Origin: Rhizobium rhododendri
GTDB taxonomy: Bacteria > Pseudomonadota > Alphaproteobacteria > Rhizobiales > Rhizobiaceae
DNA: 64,000 nucleotides
Assembly (NCBI RefSeq): GCF_007000325.2
Contig: NZ_CP117268.1
Span: forward strand, 1,302,001 to 1,366,000
Direction of reading: 5' to 3'
Shown here: positions 38,293 through 46,571 of the stretch, piece after piece
How positions within the stretch are numbered: position 1 is the stretch's first letter
Layout of the letters: every line of letters begins with the position of its first letter
Position numbers and translations under genes: made by a program
The notes under the pieces: model-generated
The model's input: only the letters and a program-made list of their open reading frames with translations
The model's database searches: none
What the model was told of the DNA's origin: nothing

Positions 38293-38844
38293 ATGGGCCT
38301 GCGGGGCGTGAAGCTGGCCGTCTCCGATGCGCACGAGGGTATCAAGGCAGCCGCGTCGAAGGTGCTCTCCGCCACTTGGCAGAGGTGCCGTCTTCCACTT
38401 CGTGCGTAACGCCCTGGCCAATGCCGGAAAGAGCGGACGGCGTGTCGTGTCCGCCTTCATCGCAACGGCCCTTGCCCATGACACTCCCGAAGCTGCAAGC
38501 ACCAGTGGCGCAATGTCGCCGACCAGATCAGGTCGAAGGTGTCGAAAATGTCCAATATCATCGATAGCGCTGAGCATGACGTGCTCGCCTACATGACCTT
38601 TCCCAGACAGCATTGGGCAAAGCTTCATTCGACAAACCCGATCGAGCGCCTCAATGGTGAGATCAAACGGCGCACTGAGGTCGTCGGCATCTTCCCCAAC
38701 ACGATGCCATCGTCAGATTGGTCGGTGCCCTTACTGCTTGAGCAAAATGACGAGTGGGTCGTTCAGCGATCCCGATACATGACACTTGAGACCATCGCCA
38801 CAATGAGCGATGATCCGCTCATTAGCCTGCCAGACGCAAGCTGA
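38293..38844 (+). pseudogene. Decayed IS256-family transposase (C-terminal half)
   Basis: Read across frames, this stretch gives GLRGVKLAVSDAHEGIKAA, then (after a one-base shift near 38390) VHFVRNALANAGKSGRRVVSAFIATALAHD, then (shift near 38503) QWRNVADQIRSKVSKM, then the intact frame 38539-38844 with VLAYMTFPRQHWAKLHSTNPIERLNGEIKRRTEVVGIFPN and LLLEQNDEWVVQRSRYMTLET. These are hallmark IS256 mutator-type transposase segments. A compensating pair of shifts occurs near 38700-38735. The N-terminal half and the inverted repeats are not seen. It is non-functional. Confidence 0.85.
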
Positions 38845-38898
38845 TCCATTCCCGGCTCTGTCCGGAAGGCACGGCGACAGCCGGAGCTACACCACAAC

Positions 38899-39030
38899 AT
38901 GGGACACGATGTTCGTAGTGGCACGTCGCAGCTGTTTGCTGCGTTGGACGTTGCCACTAGCGCTGTGATTGGCCAGTGTTACAAACACCACCGAGCGAGC
39001 AAACTCCTCGACTTTCTGAATGCGGATTAA
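38899..39030 (+). pseudogene. IS630-family transposase fragment
   Basis: A 43-codon frame, GHDVRSGTSQLFAALDVATSAVIGQCYKHHRASKLLDFLN, matches the DDE-domain segment of IS630-type transposases that contains the first catalytic Asp (here in AALDVAT). Neither the N-terminal domain nor the later catalytic residues follow. It lies 54 bases after the IS256 remnant, so the region has been hit at least twice. The rest of 39031-39253 holds nothing I recognise. Confidence 0.7.
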
Positions 39031-39253
39031 TGCTGACGGATAGAAGGGATGCCGACTGTTCCCATTGCTTCTGATGTTTAAAAAAACTCTGGTGCTGCGG
39101 TCGCTCGATAATCCCTCTGACGCACGCAGCCACACCGTTATGGCGGGCATAGCTCAACGTCGGCCTGCAAATTTGCTTAATGAATTAAAGCTATGATGCA
39201 TATATCCTTGCCGAATAAATGCCGCCTTGCCGAAATTGTACTAGGACTTCTGA

Positions 39254-40000
39254 ATGAAACTGGACTGGACGCCAACCGGCTGGACGCGGGTCATCGCTGG
39301 CACGATCTCCATCACACTGGCGTGCGTAGGCATTTCAGTGTTCGTTGACTCGTTCAATTTCGTGAACTTGACGGACGAGGCAATAAACCGCTCGCTTGTC
39401 GTGGATATCCTTCTGCCCGTATGCTTGGCTGGCCCATTGCTTTTTCTCTTGTTGAGGAAAGTTCAGCAACTCGCAATCTCCCACCGCGAACTGACCATCA
39501 CAGCATCGACAGACAGCTTAACAGCGGTCCTAAACCGAGGCGCATTCACTCTTCTGGTCGAAAGCTATCTGGCAAGAGCCGAGGAGCAGGTTACGCTGCG
39601 TTCCGGTTCACTCCTCTTGATAGACGCCGACCATTTCAAAGCTATCAACGATACTTTCGGGCATCAAAAGGGCGACGAAGCTCTGAAGATCATCTCGCAG
39701 AGCATTAAGCTTTGCCTCGGACCAGCGGACCTTGTCGGCAGGGTTGGCGGCGAGGAGTTCGGCGTTTTTCTGCCAGGTGCGGCGGTGACGGAGGCATCCA
39801 AGATCGCCGAGCGTATTCGGTCGACAATCCGAAACGCCCAGTTTCCCGCCGGAAACGACACAAACCCGCTTTCGGTGAGCGTCGGAGGCGTCACCTTCCA
39901 ACGCCCCGCTTCGTACGACGAACTGTTTTCCATTGCGGACCAACACTTGTACCTCGCCAAGGCTAGCGGCCGAAACCGGGTCAATATTGTAACCGGGTGA
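39254..40000 (+). CDS. Membrane-anchored diguanylate cyclase (GGDEF)
   Basis: A 248-residue protein with two transmembrane helices (about residues 12-35 and 47-68), a short coiled linker (VQQLAISHRELTITASTDSLT) and a GGDEF domain with the active-site GGEEF at residues 165-169 and the substrate Asp in LLIDADHFKAINDTFGHQKGDEAL. It should make cyclic-di-GMP at the membrane. The RxxD inhibitory site is absent (LGPAD at that place), so product feedback is not expected. It is a single gene just right of the transposase remnants. Confidence 0.9.
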   Translation: MKLDWTPTGWTRVIAGTISITLACVGISVFVDSFNFVNLTDEAINRSLVVDILLPVCLAGPLLFLLLRKVQQLAISHRELTITASTDSLTAVLNRGAFTLLVESYLARAEEQVTLRSGSLLLIDADHFKAINDTFGHQKGDEALKIISQSIKLCLGPADLVGRVGGEEFGVFLPGAAVTEASKIAERIRSTIRNAQFPAGNDTNPLSVSVGGVTFQRPASYDELFSIADQHLYLAKASGRNRVNIVTG

Positions 40001-40083
40001 ATACCAGTGTGCGCAATCGAACGCATCGCTGCCTCCGTCCGGTCCGGGCAACTTGGCGAATGCAAGCGCCCCAAACCCAGCCG

Positions 40084-40326
40084 TTAACCCCTGAACTTAC
40101 CTTCGTTCATGTCGGCGGGGTCATAGTTCAGCTCCCAGTCTTTCTTCCGCTCCTTGCCATCGGGTGCCTTGTTGACCGTGGCGTCGTCCGAGCCCGTGAG
40201 GACACGCGGCTTGGCACTTGCGACACCATTGTTGTCGCTTGATTTGATGAGCTTGCGGTATTGGCCGGCGGCGTCTTCTTGGACATCGGCAGCCTTGGCT
40301 TTGCTTGGGTTGTCCGGGTTGGCCAT
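40084..40326 (-). CDS. Small hydrophilic protein, probable stress gene
   Basis: An 80-residue, lysine- and aspartate-rich protein (MANPDNPSKAKAADVQEDAAG) with no hydrophobic segment; family unknown to me. GGAGGTAAGAG directly before the ATG is a near-ideal ribosome site, supporting a real gene. Its upstream DNA holds an EcfG-type promoter (40366-40390 on the minus strand), so it is likely induced in the general stress response together with the divergent DUF2934 gene. Confidence 0.7.
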   Translation of the reverse strand: MANPDNPSKAKAADVQEDAAGQYRKLIKSSDNNGVASAKPRVLTGSDDATVNKAPDGKERKKDWELNYDPADMNEGKFRG

Positions 40327-40365
40327 CTCTTACCTCCATCGTGTCCACAGCAATTACACAGCTCC

Positions 40366-40390
40366 AACCTGTGTTCTGCCCAATGGTTCC
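40366..40390 (-). promoter_or_regulatory. Candidate EcfG-type stress promoter (leftward)
   Basis: On the minus strand GGAAC (40390-40386), 17 bases, GTT (40368-40366), directing transcription into the 80-residue gene starting at 40326. The layout mirrors the rightward promoter 11 bases away. Confidence 0.55.
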
Positions 40391-40401
40391 CCAGTCCTCC
40401 G

Positions 40402-40426
40402 GGAACTGAAACCACAGTTGCTGGTT
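40402..40426 (+). promoter_or_regulatory. Candidate EcfG-type stress promoter (rightward)
   Basis: GGAAC (40402-40406), 17 bases, GTT (40424-40426), 26 bases before the DUF2934 gene ATG at 40452. It is back-to-back with the leftward promoter, so one 61-base stretch would serve both small stress genes. Confidence 0.55.
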
Positions 40427-40451
40427 GATTCTGGCCAAGGAGGAGGAGAGG

Positions 40452-40688
40452 ATGAATATCGACAGGGACGGATGGATCAGCAAACGCGCTTACGCCCTCT
40501 GGGAGGAGGCCGGCAGACCGAAAGGCAGGGATCACGAAACGTGGTGCAAGGCTGTTGCGGAATACGAAATGATGATGAAAACGCGGGCATCAGTTGACGG
40601 AGCAGAGATTCTGCAGTTTCGCGCGCGCGCCAGGACCGGACATTCGGGAACCCGGTTCAGATCGCAGCTGGGTGCAACCGGACGATAA
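40452..40688 (+). CDS. DUF2934-domain small protein
   Basis: A 78-residue protein whose N-terminal half matches the DUF2934 pattern, RAYALWEEAGRPKGRDHETWCKA. DUF2934 proteins are common, often plasmid-borne, small proteins of rhizobia, several of which are stress-induced; their function is unknown. The ATG follows AAGGAGGAGAGG, an excellent ribosome site. An upstream in-frame start at 40425 would place the promoter inside the gene and is rejected. Confidence 0.8.
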   Translation: MNIDRDGWISKRAYALWEEAGRPKGRDHETWCKAVAEYEMMMKTRASVDGAEILQFRARARTGHSGTRFRSQLGATGR

Positions 40689-40752
40689 TGCGACGTCCCA
40701 GCCGCATGCTCGTTCCGAGCCCCCATTCACTGGGGGCTTGCGTCTGTCAACG

Positions 40753-40998
40753 TCAGTGCATCATAAAGCTCGGCTCATTGTCCTTTCGGACCATGTCGGA
40801 GTAGAGAAGCGAGCGGATACGTTCGAGCTCTCGCACCTTGATGCGTTCCTTGTGCAAGACATCAGCCGTGACATCGCGCCAGCCGCTGCTGTCCTCCCCC
40901 GTCATCACCCGTCCCCCCGCGTCAAGGAATTCGCAAAATTTCGCTGCCGACACGATGCGGCCTGACAGTTCGGCATAATGATTTGCACGGCGGCTCAT
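40753..40998 (-). CDS. Small protein of unknown function
   Basis: An 81-residue basic, non-membrane protein (MSRRANHYAELSGRIVSAAKFCEFLDAGGRVM). The C-terminal half is predicted helical (KERIKVRELERIRSLLYSDMVRKD). A GAGGTCTCC ribosome-like stretch precedes the ATG. No family recognised. It is convergent with the DUF2934 gene and divergent from the acetyltransferase at 41161. Confidence 0.6.
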   Translation of the reverse strand: MSRRANHYAELSGRIVSAAKFCEFLDAGGRVMTGEDSSGWRDVTADVLHKERIKVRELERIRSLLYSDMVRKDNEPSFMMH

Positions 40999-41160
40999 GG
41001 AGACCTCGATGCTGTTGGAAACGCGCTGGCGTCCCGGTGATCACTTCCTATAATGCCCTATGGTATCCATGGGACTTAGCCAAAACTTTGTTCATCATCA
41101 ATTAAGGTTAATTTTAACGGGCAGCGCATTCTACCCCGTACGCGACAAGGAATATGACTG

Positions 41161-41769
41161 ATGGAACTGAAGCCGCCGCTGCCGCCTGGCTACTCGACCG
41201 TATCGCCTGGCCAGATTGCAAGCGTCGTCACGTGTCTGGAGATGCGCCAGCGCCCGGAAATCAGCGTCCCGGAGCAAGACGGCATGTCATTTCAGCGCTG
41301 GAAATCGCCGTCCCTCGGCGAATATCGTGCACTATACCGAGCGGTCGGCGAAAACTGGCTGTGGGTATCGCGTCTCGAGATGCCGGACGACGAACTCACC
41401 GCAACCCTCGCGGATCGCGATGTCGAGACCTACTATCTCGAAGCCGGTTCGCAGAAGATCGGCTTCCTTGAACTCGACTTTCGCGAAGCGGGCCAGTGCG
41501 AAATCGTCTATTGCGGGCTTGTGGCCAGCGCTATCGGCCGAGGTGGCGGACGATACCTGATGGCCAGTGCGCTGAACGCCGCCTGGTCGAGGGACATCGA
41601 TCGCCTATGGTTGCATACCTGCCACTTCGATCATCCATCAGCTTACGCATTTTACTGTAGGTCTGGTTTTAAGCCGTTTCAATTTATGGTCGAAATCATC
41701 GCCGATCCGCGGCTTTCAGGCTCGATACCGAAAACTGCCGCTCCGCATGTCGCGCTGCTTGAAGCATAG
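41161..41769 (+). CDS. GNAT-family N-acetyltransferase
   Basis: A 202-residue acetyltransferase. The core runs from WLWVSRLEMPDDEL to ARRSGFKPF-like sequence: EIVYCGLVASAIGRGGGRYLMASALNAAW holds the acetyl-CoA loop and LWLHTCHFDHPSAYAFYCRSGFKPF the last strands. The phosphate-binding consensus is IGRGGG rather than the usual RGxGIG, which some GNAT groups share. AAGGAATATGACTG precedes the ATG. A stand-alone gene; acceptor unknown. Confidence 0.8.
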   Translation: MELKPPLPPGYSTVSPGQIASVVTCLEMRQRPEISVPEQDGMSFQRWKSPSLGEYRALYRAVGENWLWVSRLEMPDDELTATLADRDVETYYLEAGSQKIGFLELDFREAGQCEIVYCGLVASAIGRGGGRYLMASALNAAWSRDIDRLWLHTCHFDHPSAYAFYCRSGFKPFQFMVEIIADPRLSGSIPKTAAPHVALLEA

Positions 41770-41803
41770 GCGGTCTCGCAATCGCGTTTTCGGATTTGCG
41801 GCC

Positions 41804-42238
41804 CTAGAAAGCATCCAGCTCCTTGCGACACGCGACAGCGAACTCTTCGAGGACGTTCATATGACCGCTGCGAGCAAGAAGACGGAGCTCTGACAGGCTC
41901 CGGTTCGGCGTCATGTACTCGCCGACGATGGCGTCCATGACCCGCTCGCCGGCGTCGGTGACAGCCTTTGACGCCACCAGGTGCATGCGGGCGAGGATCG
42001 CATAGATCATGACGATATCGCCTATATCGTCCTTCTCGTGACTGAGAGCATCACCATATAATCTGGCAGCCTCCGACAGGAACCCTTCGAAAAGCGCTTC
42101 ACGACGGGTGCGATTGGCCTCGCGCCGTTTCTCTTTCACCTGTGACGACAGGGTGATCCAGGACGTGGTGAATGACGTGACAGAACCCACCAATGCACCA
42201 GCCAGGCCGAAAAAGGCCGAAACATAAGCAGCGTCCAC
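41804..42238 (-). CDS. Membrane-anchored protein of unknown function
   Basis: A 144-residue protein with one N-terminal transmembrane helix (AAYVSAFFGLAGALVGSVTSFTTSWITL) followed by a charged helical cytoplasmic part (KEKRREANRTRREALFEGFLSEAARLYGDAL). Similar small proteins are widespread in proteobacteria without an assigned role. AGGAGGTCCTTGTG before the ATG supports the start. It lies 41 bases downstream of the lipoprotein hydrolase gene on the same strand and may be cotranscribed. Confidence 0.7.
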   Translation of the reverse strand: MDAAYVSAFFGLAGALVGSVTSFTTSWITLSSQVKEKRREANRTRREALFEGFLSEAARLYGDALSHEKDDIGDIVMIYAILARMHLVASKAVTDAGERVMDAIVGEYMTPNRSLSELRLLARSGHMNVLEEFAVACRKELDAF

Positions 42239-42279
42239 AAGGACCTCCTATTCAAATGAGGTGCCCGCCCGCAGCGACG

Positions 42280-43401
42280 TTACCGCGGCGTCACGACGCT
42301 CGAGGCCAGTTTGAACGGGCTCGATACCGCAAAGCCTGCCGCGTCGAAGACGAATGCGCCAACCCGCGCAGCCGATGGCTTTCTGTCCAGCATTTCAAGC
42401 TGCCGACCGAACCGGGCAAGCGATGCAAACCTGTCATGTCCCACGCCGTCGGTGGCCTTCAGGGAGCTCAGGTCGACAACCCGGATGTGGTTCTTGACGG
42501 CCTCCTGCTGAATAATCGGATCGCTGATATCCAGCCGTCCGATCCGCGGTCGCTCAGCACCCAGAAGGCTGGATACCTCAAGGGCGCGGTCGTCCTTGGA
42601 GATCAGCAGGGTGAGCGGAGAAGGCAGTTTGCCGATCTCCTTCATCTGCGACTTGAAGACGTCGAGGTCGATGTCGGGCGAGGCAAGCACCACCTGCAAC
42701 TTGGCGATGACGTCCTCACGATGCTCGAGCCTCAATTGGCGCACAACCTCCATGACGAGAAAGCCGCCCATGCTGTGGCCGAAAAGAACGATGCGCTTGA
42801 CTTTGTCTGCCGATGAAAGGGCTTTGACGACAGTTTCAAGATCATGCCGGGAATAGAGCACAGCGTCCTTGTCAGCCACATATCCGACGACCGATGCCTG
42901 CGACGGCCAAGAAAACATGATGGGACTGTCGAGCCCTGAATCGGTAATCATTTGTGCTTCCCGATAAAGCGCTTCCTGGAAAGAATTATTGTAGCCATGA
43001 ACATAGACTTCGACGCTTCCGTCGCTGCCGACGGAACGAGCCGCAGCGGCGGTGAAATCGCCCTCGGACAGGTCTTGACGTTTCGTCACCACGAATTGCT
43101 TTTGCGGATCCGGGCGATCCGTGGGGTACTCGATCGCCGAGACCTTATGGGCTGGCGGCACCGACATCTCATAGCTCTGATAGGCGACGGTCTCGGACCA
43201 GTTGACCCCGTAACCCTTTGAAGGCCCGAGCGCGTTGCGGTTTGTCGCAGTCAAGAGAACGATGCGTTTTTGCGGGAGGTTGGTCAGCCGTGCTGGGTCG
43301 AGAACGGCGGCGGATGGCCGGGACGCACAGCCGGAAAGGCCTATAGCCATTACGACCGTCAATTGCACCGCGCGGCGGTACGATCTGTCTGGAAACATCA
43401 T
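42280..43401 (-). CDS. Alpha/beta-hydrolase lipoprotein (DUF900 type)
   Basis: A 373-residue predicted lipoprotein: signal with lipobox GLSGC (Cys25), then a DUF900-type alpha/beta hydrolase. The nucleophile serine is in RIVLFGHSMGGFLVMEV, and VEVYVHGYNNSFQEAL is the family signature around the oxyanion region. The catalytic acid would be the Asp of ASPDIDLDVF and the histidine is probably in GVGHDRF. Relatives are outer-envelope esterases of unknown substrate. It lies 98 bases after the RND permease gene, with a hairpin between, so it is probably a separate transcript. Confidence 0.85.
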   Translation of the reverse strand: MMFPDRSYRRAVQLTVVMAIGLSGCASRPSAAVLDPARLTNLPQKRIVLLTATNRNALGPSKGYGVNWSETVAYQSYEMSVPPAHKVSAIEYPTDRPDPQKQFVVTKRQDLSEGDFTAAAARSVGSDGSVEVYVHGYNNSFQEALYREAQMITDSGLDSPIMFSWPSQASVVGYVADKDAVLYSRHDLETVVKALSSADKVKRIVLFGHSMGGFLVMEVVRQLRLEHREDVIAKLQVVLASPDIDLDVFKSQMKEIGKLPSPLTLLISKDDRALEVSSLLGAERPRIGRLDISDPIIQQEAVKNHIRVVDLSSLKATDGVGHDRFASLARFGRQLEMLDRKPSAARVGAFVFDAAGFAVSSPFKLASSVVTPR

Positions 43402-43460
43402 GGAGGCACGGCCCTTGTTGGCGCGACACCGCTCTCGACGGCATCATTCGTGAGATAGGT

Positions 43461-43486
43461 GAGCGCCGACGAAAACACCGGCGCTC
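43461..43486 (-). terminator. Possible terminator hairpin after the efflux operon
   Basis: Eight-base perfect arms (GAGCGCCG at 43461-43468 with CGGCGCTC at 43479-43486) and a 10-base loop, 14 bases beyond the RND permease stop in the leftward direction. No T tract follows, so it may be Rho-assisted. Confidence 0.45.
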
Positions 43487-43499
43487 GCAGCAAAGTCGG

Positions 43500-46400
43500 T
43501 TATCCGGCGGCGGGCTCGTGCCTGGCCGGCTCTTCTTCCCGACGGATGCGGAACCAGGCCACATAGAGTGCCGGCAGGAACAGCAGCGTCAGGACGGTGC
43601 CGACGACGATGCCGCCCATCATGGCGTAAGCCATCGGTCCCCAGAAGATCTCGCGGGAGATCGGGATGAGAGCTAGGGTGGCCGCCGCCGCCGTCAACAT
43701 GATCGGCCGCATACGATGTTCGGTCGCCTCGATGACGGCAAACCATGGAGGCCGCCCCTCGCTTCTGAGGTGCTCGATCTGCACCACCAGGATGACTGAG
43801 TTGCGGATAAGGATGCCGATCAGCGCCAGGATGCCAAGGATCGCCACGAAGCCCATGGGCGAGTTGCTGATGAGCAGTGCCGATGCCACGCCGATCAATG
43901 CGGTCGGAGCGACAGCAAACACCAGGAAAAGCCGGCTGAAGCTCTGCAACTGGAGCATCAGGATAGTCGCCATGGCAAACAGCATGAGCGGTCCAACGGC
44001 AACGATCGGCCCTTGCGATTTTGCGCTCTGCTCGACGGCGCCGCCATCGACGATGCTGTAGCCGGGAGGGAGCGTCTTGCGGAATTCGTCGACCTTCCCC
44101 TTCAGATCCTGGACGATGGTCGCAGGTTGCGTCGGACCGACCACCGCTGCCTTGATGATGATTGTCGGCACACGGTCGCGCCTCCATATCTCCGGCTGTT
44201 CCAGCTCATAGTGGAAGTTGGCAACCGCCGACAGTGGAACGGAGTTGCCGCTGGTACCGGGGAGCTGAAGATTTTTCAACGTCTCGATCGAGCCGCGATC
44301 AGCACCCTGAGCCCTGCCGATGACGTCGATCAGGTAGATATCGTCCCTGATCTGCGTGGCCGAAGACCCCTGCACGACGCTGTTCAGCGCAGTGGCGATA
44401 TCGGCGGATGTCACGCCCAACTGGCGGGCCTTGTCCTGGAGAACGTCAACCTTCACCACGCGCGAGGGTTCGTTCCAGTCAAAGGTCATGTTGCTCAGCA
44501 GCGGGTGGTTGCCGACGATGCTGGCAAACCGTTGGGTGATGTCGCGCAGCTGCTGGATGTCCGGGCCGCTGACACGATACTGGACAGGCTTTCCGACGGG
44601 AGGCCCGATGTCGAGCAGCTTGACGAATGCGTCGGTGCCTGGGAACGTCTTGTTCAGATAGGCCTGCAGCTTGGTGCGCACCTGGTCGCGCACCTCGACG
44701 CTCTTGGTCACGATCACCATCTGGCCGAACGACACGTCGGGGGTCTGGACGTCAAAGGACAGGATGAAGCGCGGTGCGCCCTGGCCGACGTAGCTGGTCC
44801 AGTGCGAGATATCGGTGTTGCCGACAAGCGCTTCCTTCTCGAACTGCGCCATCTGCCTGTTGGTCTCGGAGATCGAGCTGTTATGCGGCAGGTTCCAGTC
44901 GACGACGAGTTCCGGGCGGTCTGACGACGGAAAGAATTGCTGCTGCACGATGCCCATGCCGCCGACGGAGAGTGCAAAGGCAATCACGGTCAGGCCGATG
45001 GTGATCCAGCGGAAGCGCATGGCGAGCCGCAGCAACCAGGAAAACGTGCGTGCGACGCGACCTTTGTTGTCGTGGTGGGACTTCAAGGTCTTTGGCAGGA
45101 ATGTGACGCCGAGGAGCGGCGTGAACACCACGGCGACGATCCAGGAGACCACCAGGGAAACTGCAATGACGACAAACAGGGTGAAGGTGAATTCGCCGGC
45201 AGCACTGCTGTTCAAGCCCACCGGAATGAATCCGGACACAGTCACCAATGTCCCGGTCAGCATCGGGAAAGCCGTCGAAGTGTAGACATAGGTCGCGGCC
45301 GTCTTCAGGTCGTCGCCCTCCTCGAGGCGGGCAACCATCATTTCCACCGCGATCATCGCATCGTCCACCAGCAATCCGAGGGCGATGATCAGCGCGCCGA
45401 GCGAAATTCGCTGCAGCGAGATGCCGCTGTAGGACATGACGAGGAAGGTGATCGCCAGCACCAGAGGGATCGAGATCGCCACCACCAGGCCCGCGCGGGC
45501 GCCAAGGCTGATGAAGCTGATGGCAAGAACGATGACGATGGCTTCAAACAGCGCACGTGTGAAGCCCGATACCGCTTCGTCGACGACTGCCGGCTGATCG
45601 GAAACGCGTGCCACGTCCACGCCGATTGGCAAGTCGGCGATGATGGCATCCATCTTCTGATCGAGACCCTTGCCGAACTCCAGGAGGTTGGAGCCGGCGC
45701 GCATGCCGATCGAGAGGCCGATTGCCGGCTGTCCGTTGTAGCGGAACAGGGCCGAGGGTGGGTCGACATAGCCGCGCTTGATCGTGGCAACGTCCGAGAG
45801 TGGGAAGAAGCGGTTGTTGACACGAAGATTGATGGATTTCAGGCTTTCTTCAGACGTGAACTGGCCACCGACGCGCAACGCGATCCGCTCCGGCCCGGCA
45901 TCAACGAAGCCGGACTGGGTGACAGCGTTCTGGTTGGAAAGCGTATCGATGATTGACTGGCGATCGATCCCCAATGCTGCGATCTTGCGGGTCGAGAACT
46001 CCAGGTAGACGACTTCGTCCTGCGCCCCGATGACATCGACCTTTCCGACGTTCGGGACGGTCAGGATCCTGGAGCGGGCGGTCTCGACGAGATCGCGCAG
46101 CTGCCTCTGGGTCAGGCCGTCGCCCATGAAGGCGTACATGTTGCCGTAAACGTCGCCAAATGTATCGTTGAAGGTCGGTCCCGTGACACCGGAAGGGAAA
46201 TCGCCCTTGATGTCGGCGATCATGTTGCGAACCTTGACCCAGATCCCCGCAACATCTTTGGCCTTGGTGGTATCGAGCAGATCCACGAAGACGGTGCTTT
46301 GCCCGGCTGTGGTCTCGCTACGCGTGACGTCGAGCGCATCCAGTTCTTCGAGTTTCTTCTCGATGCGGTCGGTGACCTGCCGGCTCATCTCGTCGGCCGA

Positions 46401-46571
46401 TGCACCCGGCCACTGGGCCTGGATGATCATCGTCTTGATCGTGAAGTTCGGATCTTCCTCGCGGCCGAGATTGATGTAAGAAAACACACCGGCGATCACG
46501 AAGACGATCATGAAATACCAGACGAGCGAACGGTGCTCGAGCGCCCAGTCGGAAAGATTGAATTTTTTCAC
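43500..46571 (-). CDS. RND-family efflux permease (TriC-like)
   Basis: A 1023-residue inner-membrane proton-driven exporter with the usual 12-helix, two-large-loop layout. TM1 is SLVWYFMIVFVIAGVFSYINLG, followed by REEDPNF, found in the TriC/VexF-like branch rather than AcrB. The proton-relay aspartates are in LGLLVDDAMIAVEMM. The periplasmic porter segments (TFNDTFGDVYGNMYAF, GPPVGKPVQYRVSG) match this branch. Its ATG overlaps the stop of the first adaptor (46568-46571). Two adaptor genes precede it, as in Pseudomonas TriABC, which exports triclosan and SDS. It is the last gene of the three-gene leftward operon controlled by the divergent TetR. Confidence 0.92.
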   Translation of the reverse strand: MKKFNLSDWALEHRSLVWYFMIVFVIAGVFSYINLGREEDPNFTIKTMIIQAQWPGASADEMSRQVTDRIEKKLEELDALDVTRSETTAGQSTVFVDLLDTTKAKDVAGIWVKVRNMIADIKGDFPSGVTGPTFNDTFGDVYGNMYAFMGDGLTQRQLRDLVETARSRILTVPNVGKVDVIGAQDEVVYLEFSTRKIAALGIDRQSIIDTLSNQNAVTQSGFVDAGPERIALRVGGQFTSEESLKSINLRVNNRFFPLSDVATIKRGYVDPPSALFRYNGQPAIGLSIGMRAGSNLLEFGKGLDQKMDAIIADLPIGVDVARVSDQPAVVDEAVSGFTRALFEAIVIVLAISFISLGARAGLVVAISIPLVLAITFLVMSYSGISLQRISLGALIIALGLLVDDAMIAVEMMVARLEEGDDLKTAATYVYTSTAFPMLTGTLVTVSGFIPVGLNSSAAGEFTFTLFVVIAVSLVVSWIVAVVFTPLLGVTFLPKTLKSHHDNKGRVARTFSWLLRLAMRFRWITIGLTVIAFALSVGGMGIVQQQFFPSSDRPELVVDWNLPHNSSISETNRQMAQFEKEALVGNTDISHWTSYVGQGAPRFILSFDVQTPDVSFGQMVIVTKSVEVRDQVRTKLQAYLNKTFPGTDAFVKLLDIGPPVGKPVQYRVSGPDIQQLRDITQRFASIVGNHPLLSNMTFDWNEPSRVVKVDVLQDKARQLGVTSADIATALNSVVQGSSATQIRDDIYLIDVIGRAQGADRGSIETLKNLQLPGTSGNSVPLSAVANFHYELEQPEIWRRDRVPTIIIKAAVVGPTQPATIVQDLKGKVDEFRKTLPPGYSIVDGGAVEQSAKSQGPIVAVGPLMLFAMATILMLQLQSFSRLFLVFAVAPTALIGVASALLISNSPMGFVAILGILALIGILIRNSVILVVQIEHLRSEGRPPWFAVIEATEHRMRPIMLTAAAATLALIPISREIFWGPMAYAMMGGIVVGTVLTLLFLPALYVAWFRIRREEEPARHEPAAG

